Origin: Congeria kusceri
Lineage: Eukaryota; Mollusca; Bivalvia; Myida; Dreissenidae
NCBI GenBank assembly: GCA_027627225.1
Contig: CM051033.1
Location: 9,207,501 to 9,271,500 of the forward strand
Reading direction: 5' to 3'
DNA: 64,000 nucleotides
Position 1 is the stretch's first letter; every line of letters begins with the position of its first letter. Positions 26,000-37,023 of the stretch are shown here, piece by piece. The translations under genes were made by a program, and so were the position numbers. Under the pieces are notes generated by a model, which saw only the letters and a list, made by a program, of their open reading frames with translations, ran no database searches and had not been told where the DNA came from.

Positions 26000-26224
26000 A
26001 TGAACTTGATAATATATTTGCTGTTTATTGCTGATTTGAGAAGCGCATACAGGTCGCTATTTATTGATATGCTAGCATATTATCTTAAATGCGCATATGG
26101 AAATGTTCCTTATGTTGTAAAAGTACTTCTGACGGTCGCCGTTTTATTACTAGCCTCATATTTTCTGATTTCTCTAAAATTAGAGGGTTTGGGAGGTGAT
26201 GAAGGCACCTTTACACTGATCTAG
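26000..26224 (+). CDS. Open frame with C-terminal membrane segment (74 aa), possibly a terminal exon
   Basis: The ATG frame reads MNLIIYLLFIADLRSAYRSL at the start and has a strong hydrophobic run VKVLLTVAVLLLASYFLISL near the end, then a short GGDEGTFTLI tail and TAG. Acceptor-like sites lie upstream (TTCATGTTTCAG at about 25,972) and inside the frame (CGCATACAG). It could therefore be the last exon of a single-pass membrane protein and not a free small protein. No family is recognised and there is no paralogue in the window to test conservation. Chance remains plausible in this AT-rich context. Confidence 0.25.
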   Translation: MNLIIYLLFIADLRSAYRSLFIDMLAYYLKCAYGNVPYVVKVLLTVAVLLLASYFLISLKLEGLGGDEGTFTLI

Positions 26225-27244
26225 AGCCATGGGTCCTCATACGTCACCCTTGCATTAATATAAAAAAAAGAAAAATAAAGAAATATACAAGAATGACCAG
26301 TATGGTTGCGTATCCCGCTCGCAGTTACCCGAATTGTTCATTATCACCGATTCATATATGGAGTGCCCGAGAAGAAATACGCGCACTTCTCTTGATTGGT
26401 GGTATTGAATAACTCTGACAAATATTGCAGCTGCGTTAAACAAAACTAATGCATCACTTTATGCACTTTTATGCGTTTTTAATATATTGCTTGCCATTTG
26501 TTTTGCATGAACAGTTTTGCAGTGGATGGAGAATGTTTGTGCCTGCCACGAATGTTGGTGCATGTTTACGTTTAGATTTGCTTATTAAGTATTGTTATAT
26601 ATAATTTGTTTTAGTATCGCTTTTGTCCCGAGTTGTACACCTTAGACGGCATCCAGTTATTCGTTCATACTTCGTACGAAGATGGTTACGAAAGTAGTTT
26701 ACCGTGATTTTCTTCCGTCCTAGCAATCTAACCGACAACCACTGTGGACAGAAGCACGTTTCGGCTCCTAAAAATCGATTTCATGTAAATTGCTGCCAAT
26801 AACAAACCTTATACCTATTTACTTTGTTGTTTCTGTTTGTGTTGGTTGAAACTATTTTGATTAGGGAAAAATTGTTTTAATCACGATGAAATAGTGAGTA
26901 AATGTGCTTTCATGGAGCTTCCAACAGACGTATCTTAATCCGTATCAACCATCTATAACTTATATGTAATGAATGAAGTTTGAACTGAAGTAGAAATGAC
27001 AATGACAATACATATATACATGTGTAGTTTAACATTATGGAAGATGAGCAATGCTCATTTGTTCCGTCACTTAAAGCTGCTACGTCAAAGATTGGGAAAT
27101 TGACAAAAATGATAAAAAAGTTTCAAATCTATAAAAACAACTAATTATTAAATAAAACTGACTGAAATAACATTGTTGACACATTAACTAAAGTTCCAAA
27201 CACCCTGGTTTAATAATTACAACGCATTCTTTCAACCCGATTTC
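26225..27244. other. No gene recognised
   Basis: AT-rich, short frames only, no obvious repeats. Confidence 0.5.
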
Positions 27245-27266
27245 AAAAGCGTCTCGAGACGCTTTT
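27245..27266. repeat. Perfect 22-bp palindrome
   Basis: AAAAGCGTCTC/GAGACGCTTTT is a perfect palindrome with no loop, 136 bp upstream of the tRNA-like sequence. It may be an element end or a protein-binding palindrome; nothing else in the sequence decides. Confidence 0.8.
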
Positions 27267-27401
27267 CAACTATATATAACTCGTGGGTTGTTGTTGTGAA
27301 ATTACCACGTGGTCCAAACAGCCAATCAATTTCGCTTCCGGAGGCTCGTTGTTTACAAAACATATGTCCGAAACTACAAGTAGCGCTACTTGCAAATGAC
27401 T

Positions 27402-27462
27402 TTAGCGGCGCGGTTAGAGAATCCGCCTCTCACGACGAAGACCCGGGCTCAATCCCCTGCAA
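27402..27462 (+). mobile_element. tRNA-like SINE head or tRNA pseudogene
   Basis: The string TTAGCGGCGCGGTTAGAGAA resembles a D-arm/A box. It is followed by CCGCCTCTCACG, which fits an anticodon arm with a CTCTCAC loop, and by CCCGGGCTCAATCCC, a degenerate B box (GGTTCGANTCC consensus). The acceptor stem does not pair, so a functional tRNA is unlikely. Spacing of A and B boxes is right for an RNA polymerase III promoter of a SINE. A tail or body could not be delimited. Confidence 0.45.
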
Positions 27463-28479
27463 GTGCTCAGAACTGTTCATGTCAATGCTGTCAGAAGTAA
27501 TCTTTGTTTGCTTTTTCAAATATTGTTCAGTAAATAAAGAAATATATCAATATACGTACAGTAATAAAGTCATATAAAGTACTATATTATCTCATGTTTT
27601 AAAAAGCTATTGGAATCGCATCTGGCATTACATTATAGTCAAACTTTATAGTCAAACTAACAGGGAATTTTTATTACAAACATTAAATATTGCACACATT
27701 ATTTATATTTACAACCAATGTGTCATATTATTGACAGACTCTCAATAGATATCTTCAATTTCTGATATATCTAAATATATTGCATCAAACTTCAATATAG
27801 CCCACACACCTCAATATTATTGTCAATTATGTGTCCTGACCATTTTTATGACCATTTTATTGAAAGTGTATGTTAATATGCTGGAGCGCACAAGTCAGTC
27901 AAAATCACAAGTGGTAACACGTGCGTTCTTAATTCGTATCAACCATGAGCTCATAACAATCAATTATTCCCATTTGTTTCGTAGACTACTCATCAGGTTT
28001 GATGAACGATTGTCTATGCCTTTGCGTACAGTACGAGTTACGTACATATTTAGTTTACGGAGTCATAGTGTTATACTAAACATTATATATAATTAAAATG
28101 CAGTATTTAAGATCATTGTGTTTTATCGGATGTATTAAGCGGCAACGCAATATTTGTTGGAACGCTATTACCGCATATAACAAGGTGAATAAGTATGAAA
28201 TGCGTATACGCACATGTCCAGTTACTATCTTACTTAAAGACGTTCGCAACAAAAATAAAATAATTGGGTTAATTTCTCCTTTTGCTTCATTTTTTCTTTA
28301 CTGTATATAGGTTAAAATATACTTATTTTATATGTAATGTCCATTCAAAATAAAGAGTTTTACTAGTAACAGTTCATAAAGCATATATAATAATCAAAAA
28401 CACACTATGAAATGTATTTCCGAACAAATTTAGTTCAGAAATGATCCATTAAATATTTTCATTCTATTGATACGTTGTT
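27463..28479. other. No gene recognised
   Basis: Short AT-rich frames only. Confidence 0.5.
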
Positions 28480-29440
28480 TATGTATGTTAAAACGAAACA
28501 GGAAAAAGGCTACACAGGTACCCTATATGAAATCCAATATTCCCCAAACAAAATCGGTGAGCCATTCTTTTTATTAATGTTTTGGTGTAAATATACATTG
28601 GTGCATGTCTGTGAGAAATTTTAAGAAAATATGTCTTTTGGAACAAAATATGCATTAGATAAAAATGAAGTTTCAGAAAGCATTATTAGTTCCTATTTGA
28701 CACACTTTAATATCCAGGCAAATTCATAACTGAAGCAGTAAATGTAGGTACAACGTTTTTATTATCAACATACACATGTATATTGCCAAACAAAGCATGT
28801 ACACACATATCAGTTGAAAGAACCATAACCTTGTTTGAAAAATAATGTCCTATATACCTAAAACATTGATACAAATCCAAACTGAAAAAGGGGCTTCGAC
28901 AGGTACCGTATTAAAAGCCCAATATTTCCGGAACAAGGCCGATGACCCCTAATATTTAAGACTGGTTTAGTTTCAGTATGCAAAGACGCATGTATGTGGG
29001 ATCTTTTAACAAAATCTGTCGTTTGGAACAAAAGATATTCGTATATTTGATAAATTATTTATGTTTTCACAGGCAAATTTAATGCAAAATTCACCTCGTT
29101 AAGCGTCACTTGGTAAAGGATAACTGTAGATAAAGCGCGTATTATCATTAAACTGCACTTGTATATTACCAAACGAAACATTAAAAAAAAGATGCATTCA
29201 AAATCTCCATCTTTGTTTGAATATAAACGCTTTATATTATTCAACATTCTAAGTAACACAAACTGAAAAAAGGCTTCGACAGGTACCGTATTCAAAATTC
29301 AATATTTCCGGAAAAAGGCCGGTATCCCTATTTGTTAAGACTGTTTTAGTTTTAGAATACATTGATGCATGTTTGTGCCAAGTTTTAAGAAAATCTGTCT
29401 TTGGAAAAAAAATGAAGGAAATTGTTGCGAACGTCTTTAA
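28480..29440. repeat. Tandem repeat, ~385-bp unit, about 2.5-3 copies
   Basis: The block GAAAAAGGCTTCGACAGGTA(CCGTAT) followed by AATATTTCCGGAA recurs at about 28,500, 28,882 and 29,267 (spacing 384-386 bp). It is followed each time by an AAGACTGGTTTAGTTT-like and an AAAATCTGTCTTTGGAA-like block. Copies 2 and 3 are closer to each other than to copy 1. No conserved open frame. Confidence 0.8.
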
Positions 29441-32400
29441 TCTATACGTGTCTGTCGTCGAGCACAACCACTTACATTGTTTTGACTTGATACAGTTAAA
29501 GAAGCTGATATGTTCATTGTAATGGATCTGTAAAATACGTGTTATGGGTATAGGTGAGTGTCGGGTTAATGTGTCAGAAAAAATTTATATTGTATAATGT
29601 ATATTATATATCAAATATAACCCATTAATTATTCCACTACGGATGTATACATTTATAATGTACGTAAACAGACAGCCAAATGATACATACAACAGTAAAA
29701 CACTAAACTAATATTATTATTACATATTACACCATAGATCTAACTCTTTAAATGCTCGTTGCTGGGGACAGTTGTTGATGGTATCTGGTGTTTGTGTTAT
29801 GTAATAAACAATGGATCGGGTTGACATGCAGCTGTTGGTACCTCCATTGTTCGCTGCTTTTTGTTGGACTTGTCTGCAAAGTAATTTCCACGTCGGTGTG
29901 ATGAGCACGGTTCGATAGATAAATGTCAGTAAACAGCTGATCAGAAGAAAATATTATATAGTATATAGTATATAACTCTCAAATGAAGCTGAAGATCTTT
30001 TATGTAGCCGATATATAACTTTATCATAGATGACTGTGTATTATTGTACTTCCAACAAATATGACCACAAACTATTTTATAACAACATAACTATAAACGC
30101 ATGATTAATGTTTCATGAAATTCATACATAAGTTTCCGGACGGCGTACCAAACTACCAAGCAATATGTAAACATAATTGAGCTTATGACTGAATAAATAT
30201 CTACGCCTGACAGTCTTTTACCATAATATGTTTCTATCGGTAAATAATTTGCGATTTTTTCATATTCGCATATTCTAAAACGCATTTAACATTTGTTATA
30301 CGAGTATTGCATAAATGCAAGCACAGTCCTCCTAATCTAAATCAATTTTCGAATATGTTCCAAATGCGCGATGTACTGAATTCCTGTAATTTTTGTGAAG
30401 TTGTTTTGAAGATGTCTTTCGTGTTAAAATATCGTGTGCATTCCTTTTTATCGAACCTGTCTTCGAGTTCTTGTCAAATATCTCATTGCTATTGCAGATG
30501 TCTTGCACTTTTCAGTCAGATACAAGCATATCCGTTGAGTCTTACTGACATCGTCTTTGTATTTTATAATTGCCCCCAGCGTTTAAGTCCAAACATGAGT
30601 AGGAGCTGTTTATTTTGTCCTCCAATAATTTACCCTTAAACCCATTGTTATCTGGCAATCACTAAGATGATTATTTCTCTATTAAGCCATGTTTTGCCGG
30701 TATTTGGCCAATGTTCTGGAATAAGAATCTAAATCCATCTATGATTTCGTTGAAATACAGCGATTTACCTGGCTTATGGATCTCGTATGTTGTGCGATTA
30801 TTAGCTAACGGGTGACTTTGAAAGCAGGATAGCAATTTTCAAGAAAGATATACGCTAAAAATAAGTACCCGGTATAAATAAAAACAGAAACATTATTTTC
30901 ATTAACGCATTGGCATGTTTGGGTTTTAAAAAAGAACCTCAAACAGATGTGTACATTTATCTATCATAATTGAAATATAGTCATGAGATAAGGATGTCGA
31001 ACATATATGTTTATACTCTATAACAACATTTTACTTTTCATCAAAATGATGCTAATTAACCTGGCGGAATTACTGTCGTAGACGATGTGTGATCAAGTTT
31101 GAGTTCAACGTAGCAATACGTTTGTATTGAACTGAGATACGCGGCGGATGTCGGCATCAACATACATTATAGGATGAAAACAGGCGGAATTGCATGGAGC
31201 CGCCTTAAATAATTCACCAGTTGATTAAAATAATATGCCAACATAATGTGTTCAATTCAAGCTGTAAAAATCTGTCATCCCTGGACTACGTTCAACATAT
31301 CTGAACCAATTCCAGAACTATCCCTGTTTCACCTGTGCTTATTTAAGAAGTGGATCAAACATAACTCATAAAATGTAATTATTGTTCTGCTGTCGAAATA
31401 AACTGCCAAAACTTTGAAATATACATATAATACTTCATTTGACTAACACTAACATAAATATCAGCGTTTACCAAAATGTACATTACATTAATTATTTGAT
31501 CTTAAAATTAATGTGCACTTTTGTGCAATCATCATAATAGCACTTATCGTCGATCGTAAACTAGTTGGATAGACACGAATTTAATACATACTCTCTGATG
31601 TGGGCAACATTAAATTGATTGCAAAGGGAAAGTTGTCGGCCATAAATGACATAAATGACTTCCATTATCGGCCTAATATGCATAATGTGTCAATCAAAAA
31701 ATTAAAAGCTTACAACACATGAATTTCGGTGATGTTTTCCCCAGAGGGTAATTTTCCACCTACAGATTAATAGTCTAGCAGTGCACGTTCAAGGACATTG
31801 CGGATACTGTTCTTTTTAGAATAAGCAATGACTATGAAATAGCATACATGCACAGATGTTGAATGGGAAATTATGAGAGATAGGCTCTTCATTGCTATGT
31901 CTATTGTAGGACTAGTGTGGAGGAATAAAAGAACAATCGTGTAACCTAGGAAACTAATGATGAAAGCACATTGTCGGTTTTTGTCTTCTGAACTAAACAA
32001 ATGCATGCCACTTTGAAAATGTAAATAATTACGTAGTAAGTAAATAGCTGAGTTGCGAATAGGAAAACCTATACTTGTCCGTCAAAAGAGTCATTGGGGC
32101 AATTGGGGGCAATCTTATGAGAATGAGTACTTTACTATTCAATATTACCCAAAATGCAAGATTTACATTGCCATGCAATAAATTGATATGAACTACCATA
32201 GACATAAATAGCTCCAACAATGCTCTATTTAGGATTTAATTATCCTTATGTTTATTCTTTATCATTTTACCAGTTAGTACGCTTCTTAAATGTACATGGT
32301 CCGTTTTAAATAAACATACATTTACAAAAACATAGTATGTCATGCCGTACAATAGTGAAAAACCTTTTAATATGCTGTTTTTATTGTCTGAAAATGTACA

Positions 32401-32949
32401 TTTGTTGATGTTGTGAATGACATTAACAAGGAATCAAACCACGAAATGGGACTATCCGAATATGTAGATTTTGAAGCGTAATTTTGCATGGCACATGCCT
32501 TATCAAACTGTACTGCTATTTAATACAATACGTAGTTGATGTGTTTTTCGAATCGGTTTGTTTGGGATAGTGTAACAATAATCAGATATGCACACAGGCT
32601 CTGTGACAGTGTTGATAAACAATTTACATAATTGACACTATTTCGTTCGAATTAAGTAAACGTTGTTACATCTAGTTCTATTAAAGTGTTATTAGTATAA
32701 CAGTGATTTTGTTTTATTCAATTGATTACTTTGCATAAATACAATTGTGTATGCCCAATGCGGAGTTGGAGGCTTTAAATGACACCCTTTGAGGTAAATG
32801 CCGCTGATGAATTTCCACATAATTTTCACTTTTATTGATAGTTAATGAAATTGAAACACAAACTCTTGACATTCTGTATGGCCTCGCGGTTCACAGGTTA
32901 TACACGATCGAAATATTTTAGCAATTGCACCATATGCACAGATAATTAA
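29441..32949. other. No gene recognised
   Basis: Mostly AT-rich. A moderately GC-rich patch at 29,740-29,900 has open frames on the minus strand but no motif or paired splice sites that I can defend. A 110-codon Cys/Ser-rich plus-strand frame at 30,307-30,639 starts with a non-ATG codon and has no recognisable family. Confidence 0.5.
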
Positions 32950-33223
32950 AGGCCTAGTTTAATTCTTCTTTATTTGACCCCACTCAAATCTGGGGTATTA
33001 TACCCCTGTGTATTTGCACCCTGCTGTGGTCTCAGTAAGGACATGGTTTGGCAAACCTTATCAGCTGATATCAATACACTGCTGCAGAGGTAAAAGTGGA
33101 CTTAGTCATTGCTTAGTCAGCTGAGAGAAAAGATTGCAGATCATTGATAAGAGATTTGATGGTGGACCAATACACAAAGTGGACTAGCCCACCGAGACGC
33201 CAGACATTATTTAAACTAGGCCT
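32950..33223. mobile_element. MITE-like element with 13-bp terminal inverted repeats
   Basis: AGGCCTAGTTTAA at 32,950-32,962 is exactly reversed as TTAAACTAGGCCT at 33,211-33,223. The 274-bp interior is more GC-rich than its flanks and includes an inner inverted ACCCCACTCAAATCTGGGGT. No coding capacity and no clear target-site duplication. Confidence 0.7.
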
Positions 33224-33704
33224 GTTACTAACACATCAATGTGTGTGGTATGGTAGAGAGATTTTGCTGTTTCAATGGAAACGGTATTATCATGTATTAT
33301 AAAGATATGTATATGATGTAAAATGTAAAGCGTATAAAACACCTATGTAACATTGTGTGTTGATGTGTGAAATTGAGAATTGTTTCTGTTTGTAACTGAA
33401 GCAATTCAATTGCCATATACCCTTTAAAGAGATCATAACGGTTTATTCTGCCAGATAAAATTCGTGTATGCAGCACTAACAATAGAAAAACATCCTGTCA
33501 AAAACGGGAAAACTAGCATTAACTTGTATTTTTGTAATCCACATAATTACTTTACTATATCACTTTTTCTGTCTTACGTGATGCCATCTGAGTAATAATT
33601 GATAAATACGCAACACAATAAATAAGGTTTATCATATAATTCTTAGTAAGTATTGAGCTATGCTGTGAAATAATGCATTGTGTGTCCGATTTACCATTGG
33701 GTTA
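33224..33704. other. Unassigned spacer before the duplication
   Basis: No gene or repeat recognised. Similarity to the 50.3-kb region begins after about 33,705. Confidence 0.5.
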
Positions 33705-34048
33705 CGTGAGTTCGATCGCAAATCAGGGAGGGTTCTCTAAGACAGCAATTAGAAGTTCGATCGCAAACACAGAAGTGTTCTCAAATACAACATAAACGAT
33801 TGTTCGAATAAGCCTAGCGTTTTCAACAAAATAGTAAAATATTGTTTGTATGCTTACAGCGCTGGGACCAGGTTTAATTACTGCTGCAGTATTTGACTGT
33901 GGTTGGTATTTAATTCGACGGTTCGAGTTGTAAACATCATAGCTGATTGACATACAACACATATTCTGAACAATATGTGTCGGTGGAATGTCTTCTAATT
34001 CATTGTTTTAGCTTCTGGATCCTGTCTGTCAATGACACCTCGCCAACG

Positions 34049-34077
34049 CCCCCCCCCCCCCCCCCCACACACACACC
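34049..34077. repeat. Poly(C) run followed by (AC)n
   Basis: Eighteen C then (AC)5-6. Copy B has ordinary sequence at the corresponding place, so the homopolymer is specific to copy A. Confidence 0.95.
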
Positions 34078-34528
34078 GAAGTAATCTGACATCAAGAAAC
34101 GAAAGGGCCTAAGATTAAGCAAACCGGCTGCAAACTGCCAAATTTAAGTTTGCAGTTATAGGGAATTGTATGATTATCTAAGCTAAATATCGTTAACATT
34201 TTGTAACAAAATTACACAGTTTAAATTAACAGTTACAGTGAAACATGACAATGTTGACAATGGCACATGTTACATTTTATTATTGCTTAAGGTTTTAACA
34301 GGTATGCGATGTACATCTTAGAAAGTCATAATATTTATGAACTGCTTAATATAATTTACTGCACAGTTACAAATGTAATTACCACCTGCTCATCCATGTA
34401 AACTTGTATTTGTAGTTATGGCGAATCAAATGATTCTTCAGACAAACATGCGATGAAACAGTAACGTGTTAAACATATGGTAACTTCTCACCACATGAAA
34501 ATCAGTTTGTCATCTGCGAAAATATTTG

Positions 34529-34765
34529 ATGTTATGTTGCGATACGTCTTGTATTAAGTACAAATCCATTAAAAGATTATCATTAGTTAAGGTACGAATG
34601 CTTCGCGAAGCTCACTGGGTATTCATAAATATGTATTGCTTCACTAGCAATAACGGACATATATTTGAGATATTCGTTTTGTTCAGTGGTATTATCTTTA
34701 TTTCATTAGACAAGGAGTGTATCGGTATACATGGAAAGAGTGTATTAATTTCCAAACAAATCTAA
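34529..34765 (+). CDS. Open frame shared by both duplication copies (copy A, 78 aa)
   Basis: ATG frame with CIKYKSIKRLSLVKV, REAHWVFINMYCFTSNNGH and a hydrophobic FEIFVLFSGIIFISL segment, ending KSVLISKQI. The same frame is open in copy B. However, most nucleotide differences in the second half change amino acids, which argues against protein-level constraint. The first half (34,545-34,662) is unusually conserved at DNA level and may be the meaningful part. Treat as a candidate only. Confidence 0.25.
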   Translation: MLCCDTSCIKYKSIKRLSLVKVRMLREAHWVFINMYCFTSNNGHIFEIFVLFSGIIFISLDKECIGIHGKSVLISKQI

Positions 34766-35880
34766 AATTAAACAAGCGGGTATTACGTTTTAATTATTGA
34801 TGATTAGCTTTAAGACATTTTATGTTTATTTACGGATGAAATTAGTGAGGCATACATTATGAAACATACCAAGTTACTAGTAAATGCATCGCATAGGGTA
34901 AAACCTATTTGATTCTTTATGCGTTTATTCTCTAACGTGCATTGAAACATAAATTTTATGAAAATTTAAGCAAGCACGTGACTGCCTGGCTAAAAAGCAG
35001 CATCTAGCATATTAGTCATAACCATTTGCATCTCAGTGCCACATGTTCGAATACAAATTACCACATGCATAGCTGTCAGTTGCCTGCTATTTATGGCCGA
35101 ATTGGTAATAAGTTAAAAAAGATACATGTTTTTGTTAGGCTATTATCGGGTTTAACCGGTTTATGTTATATACAGAAAAAAATACTTAAAAATTATACAA
35201 GATGTAATCCGTCCGAAATATAACCTCTTGTCTAGAGGGTTGGAATTTCTGACATGCATTGTAGATATGTTTATATAATTAATCAACACGTACACATTAG
35301 CGTTCGCAGTGATGGCTTGGATTTGGTGTTCGTCTTAAAAAAAAATGCGCGTAAGGTCGGTTCATACCCAGTAAGTGTTTAAGTGCTATTCACTAGAAAC
35401 ACCGATTACTGGAACTACACATTAATGGAATTTAAAATGCACATAATTCCATCGTAAGTAAACGTTCGGGGTTTCCTGGAATACTCTATTTTACAACGTA
35501 TCCTTAACTATCAACAACTAGATTTTAACTTTCACTTTTCTAATATATTCAAGATTACGAATTCCGTTACTGTACTTTGTCTAAACAAACATGCCACTGG
35601 GAAATATAATATTTGTTTATTTGCAATACGGTAAGAATTTATATGATACAAAGCGTTGTCTACATGAAAAAAGTGTTTTCTATTTGTTTTATGTTTGAAC
35701 TTGCAAAACATGTTACGGTTTGCATTTCAGCTTTATGTAATCTGCTTGTCCAAATCCATGTTACGCAGCAATAGCTATCAGTAAGATACCTTCCTGATAT
35801 TCATTGCAAAATTTGGACAATAAAACTCGCCTTGTGAAATGAATACAGGTAGATACAAAAAAATCCACATATGAAGCAAA

Positions 35881-36516
35881 ATGCTAGGATATGAGTTCAG
35901 ATTGTTCGTACATGCAATTAATGCTAGGACATGAGTTCAGATTGTTCGTACATGCAATTAATGCTAGGACATGTGTTCAGATTGTTCGTACATGCAATTA
36001 ATGCTAGGACATGAGTTCAGATTGTTCGTACATGCAATTAATGCTAGGACATGAGTTCAGATTGTTCGTACATGCAATTAATGCTAGGACATGAGTTCAG
36101 AATTTTCGTACATGCAATTAATGCTAGGACATGAGTTCAGATTGTTCGTTCATGCAATTAATGCTAGGACATGAGTTCAGAATTTTCGTACATGCAATTA
36201 ATGCTAGGACATGAGTTCAGATTGTTCGTACATGCAATTAAAGCTAGGATATGAGTTCAGATTGTTCGTACATGCAATTAATGCTAGGACATGAGTTCAG
36301 ATTGTTCGTACATGCAATTAATGCTAGGACATGAGTTCAGAATTTTCGTACATGCAATTAATGCTAGGACATGAGTTCAGATTGTTCGTACATGCAATTA
36401 ATGCTAGGATATGAGTTCAGATTGTTCGTACATGCAATTAATGCTAGGACATGAGTTCAGATTGTTCGTAGATGCAATTAATGCTAGGACATGAGTTCAG
36501 AATTTCCGTACATTCA
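35881..36516. repeat. Minisatellite, 40-bp unit, 16 copies (copy A)
   Basis: The unit begins ATGCTAGGACATGAGTTCAG and continues ATTGTTCGTACATGCAATTA. It recurs with exact 40-bp period and few substitutions (GAC/GAT; ATTGTT/AATTTT). Copy B has only about two degenerate units at 53,273-53,345, so the expansion followed the duplication or copy B contracted. There are no spacers between units, so it is not a CRISPR array. Confidence 0.97.
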
Positions 36517-36775
36517 GTGTTGAAAGCATTTAGTTTCAAACCCTAAGCTTTATTTTAAAATTCACGTGGAACATAATATTATTCACTATTTTATAGCTTG
36601 ATTTCAGTAAAGAATTGTCTTACATTATGACACGAAAATGTCAATTTGCACGATTGATGTATATATATGCGTATCAGCATTTTGGAAGAATATTACCATT
36701 ACATGGCTGTAACATACGTTTATACCATTTATTATTGTTTCAGATAAATTGCCACCAAAGGTTATTAAATTATTA

Positions 36776-36778
<3 letters not shown>

Positions 36779-36815
<37 letters not shown>

Positions 36816-36835
36816 CCGTTCAAAATATATTTTAT
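36779..36835 (-). other. LINE poly(A) tail and polyadenylation signal
   Basis: A run of about 37 T on the plus strand is the poly(A) tail of the minus-strand LINE. GAAAATAAAATATATTTTG lies directly upstream in the sense of transcription. A long uninterrupted tail suggests a fairly recent insertion. Confidence 0.9.
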
Positions 36836-37023
36836 TTTCCTCGTCAATAGGTGTGTGAGGGTCGAGGGCATCCCACTCTACACCGTACAGAGTTTACAAG
36901 AAATATATGCATATTATAACACATTTTATACATTTTACCATCAATAGCTTTTACATTACAATATAAACAATATTTGTTAATAAAAAGTTGACAATACAAA
37001 ATTTCTAAGGTCCCATATCACAA

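Noticed and set aside
27402..27462. Functional tRNA gene
   Set aside because: A- and B-box-like segments are present but the B box is altered (GGGCTCAATCC) and no acceptor stem forms.
30307..30639. 110-codon Cys/Ser-rich frame
   Set aside because: Non-ATG start, no recognisable domain, no splice context, and no paralogue to test it.
33723..33962. Minus-strand frames at 33.7 and 50.1-50.4 kb sharing a VVFEN..FAIEL stretch
   Set aside because: The similarity follows from the DNA duplication; the frames diverge and stop differently in the two copies.
35881..36516. Regular 40-bp repeats resembling a CRISPR array
   Set aside because: Units are directly adjacent with no unique spacers, and the sequence is eukaryotic.
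36779..36815. Poly(T) as a simple sequence repeat
   Set aside because: It is exactly at the 3' end of a minus-strand LINE after an AATAAA signal, so it is the poly(A) tail.
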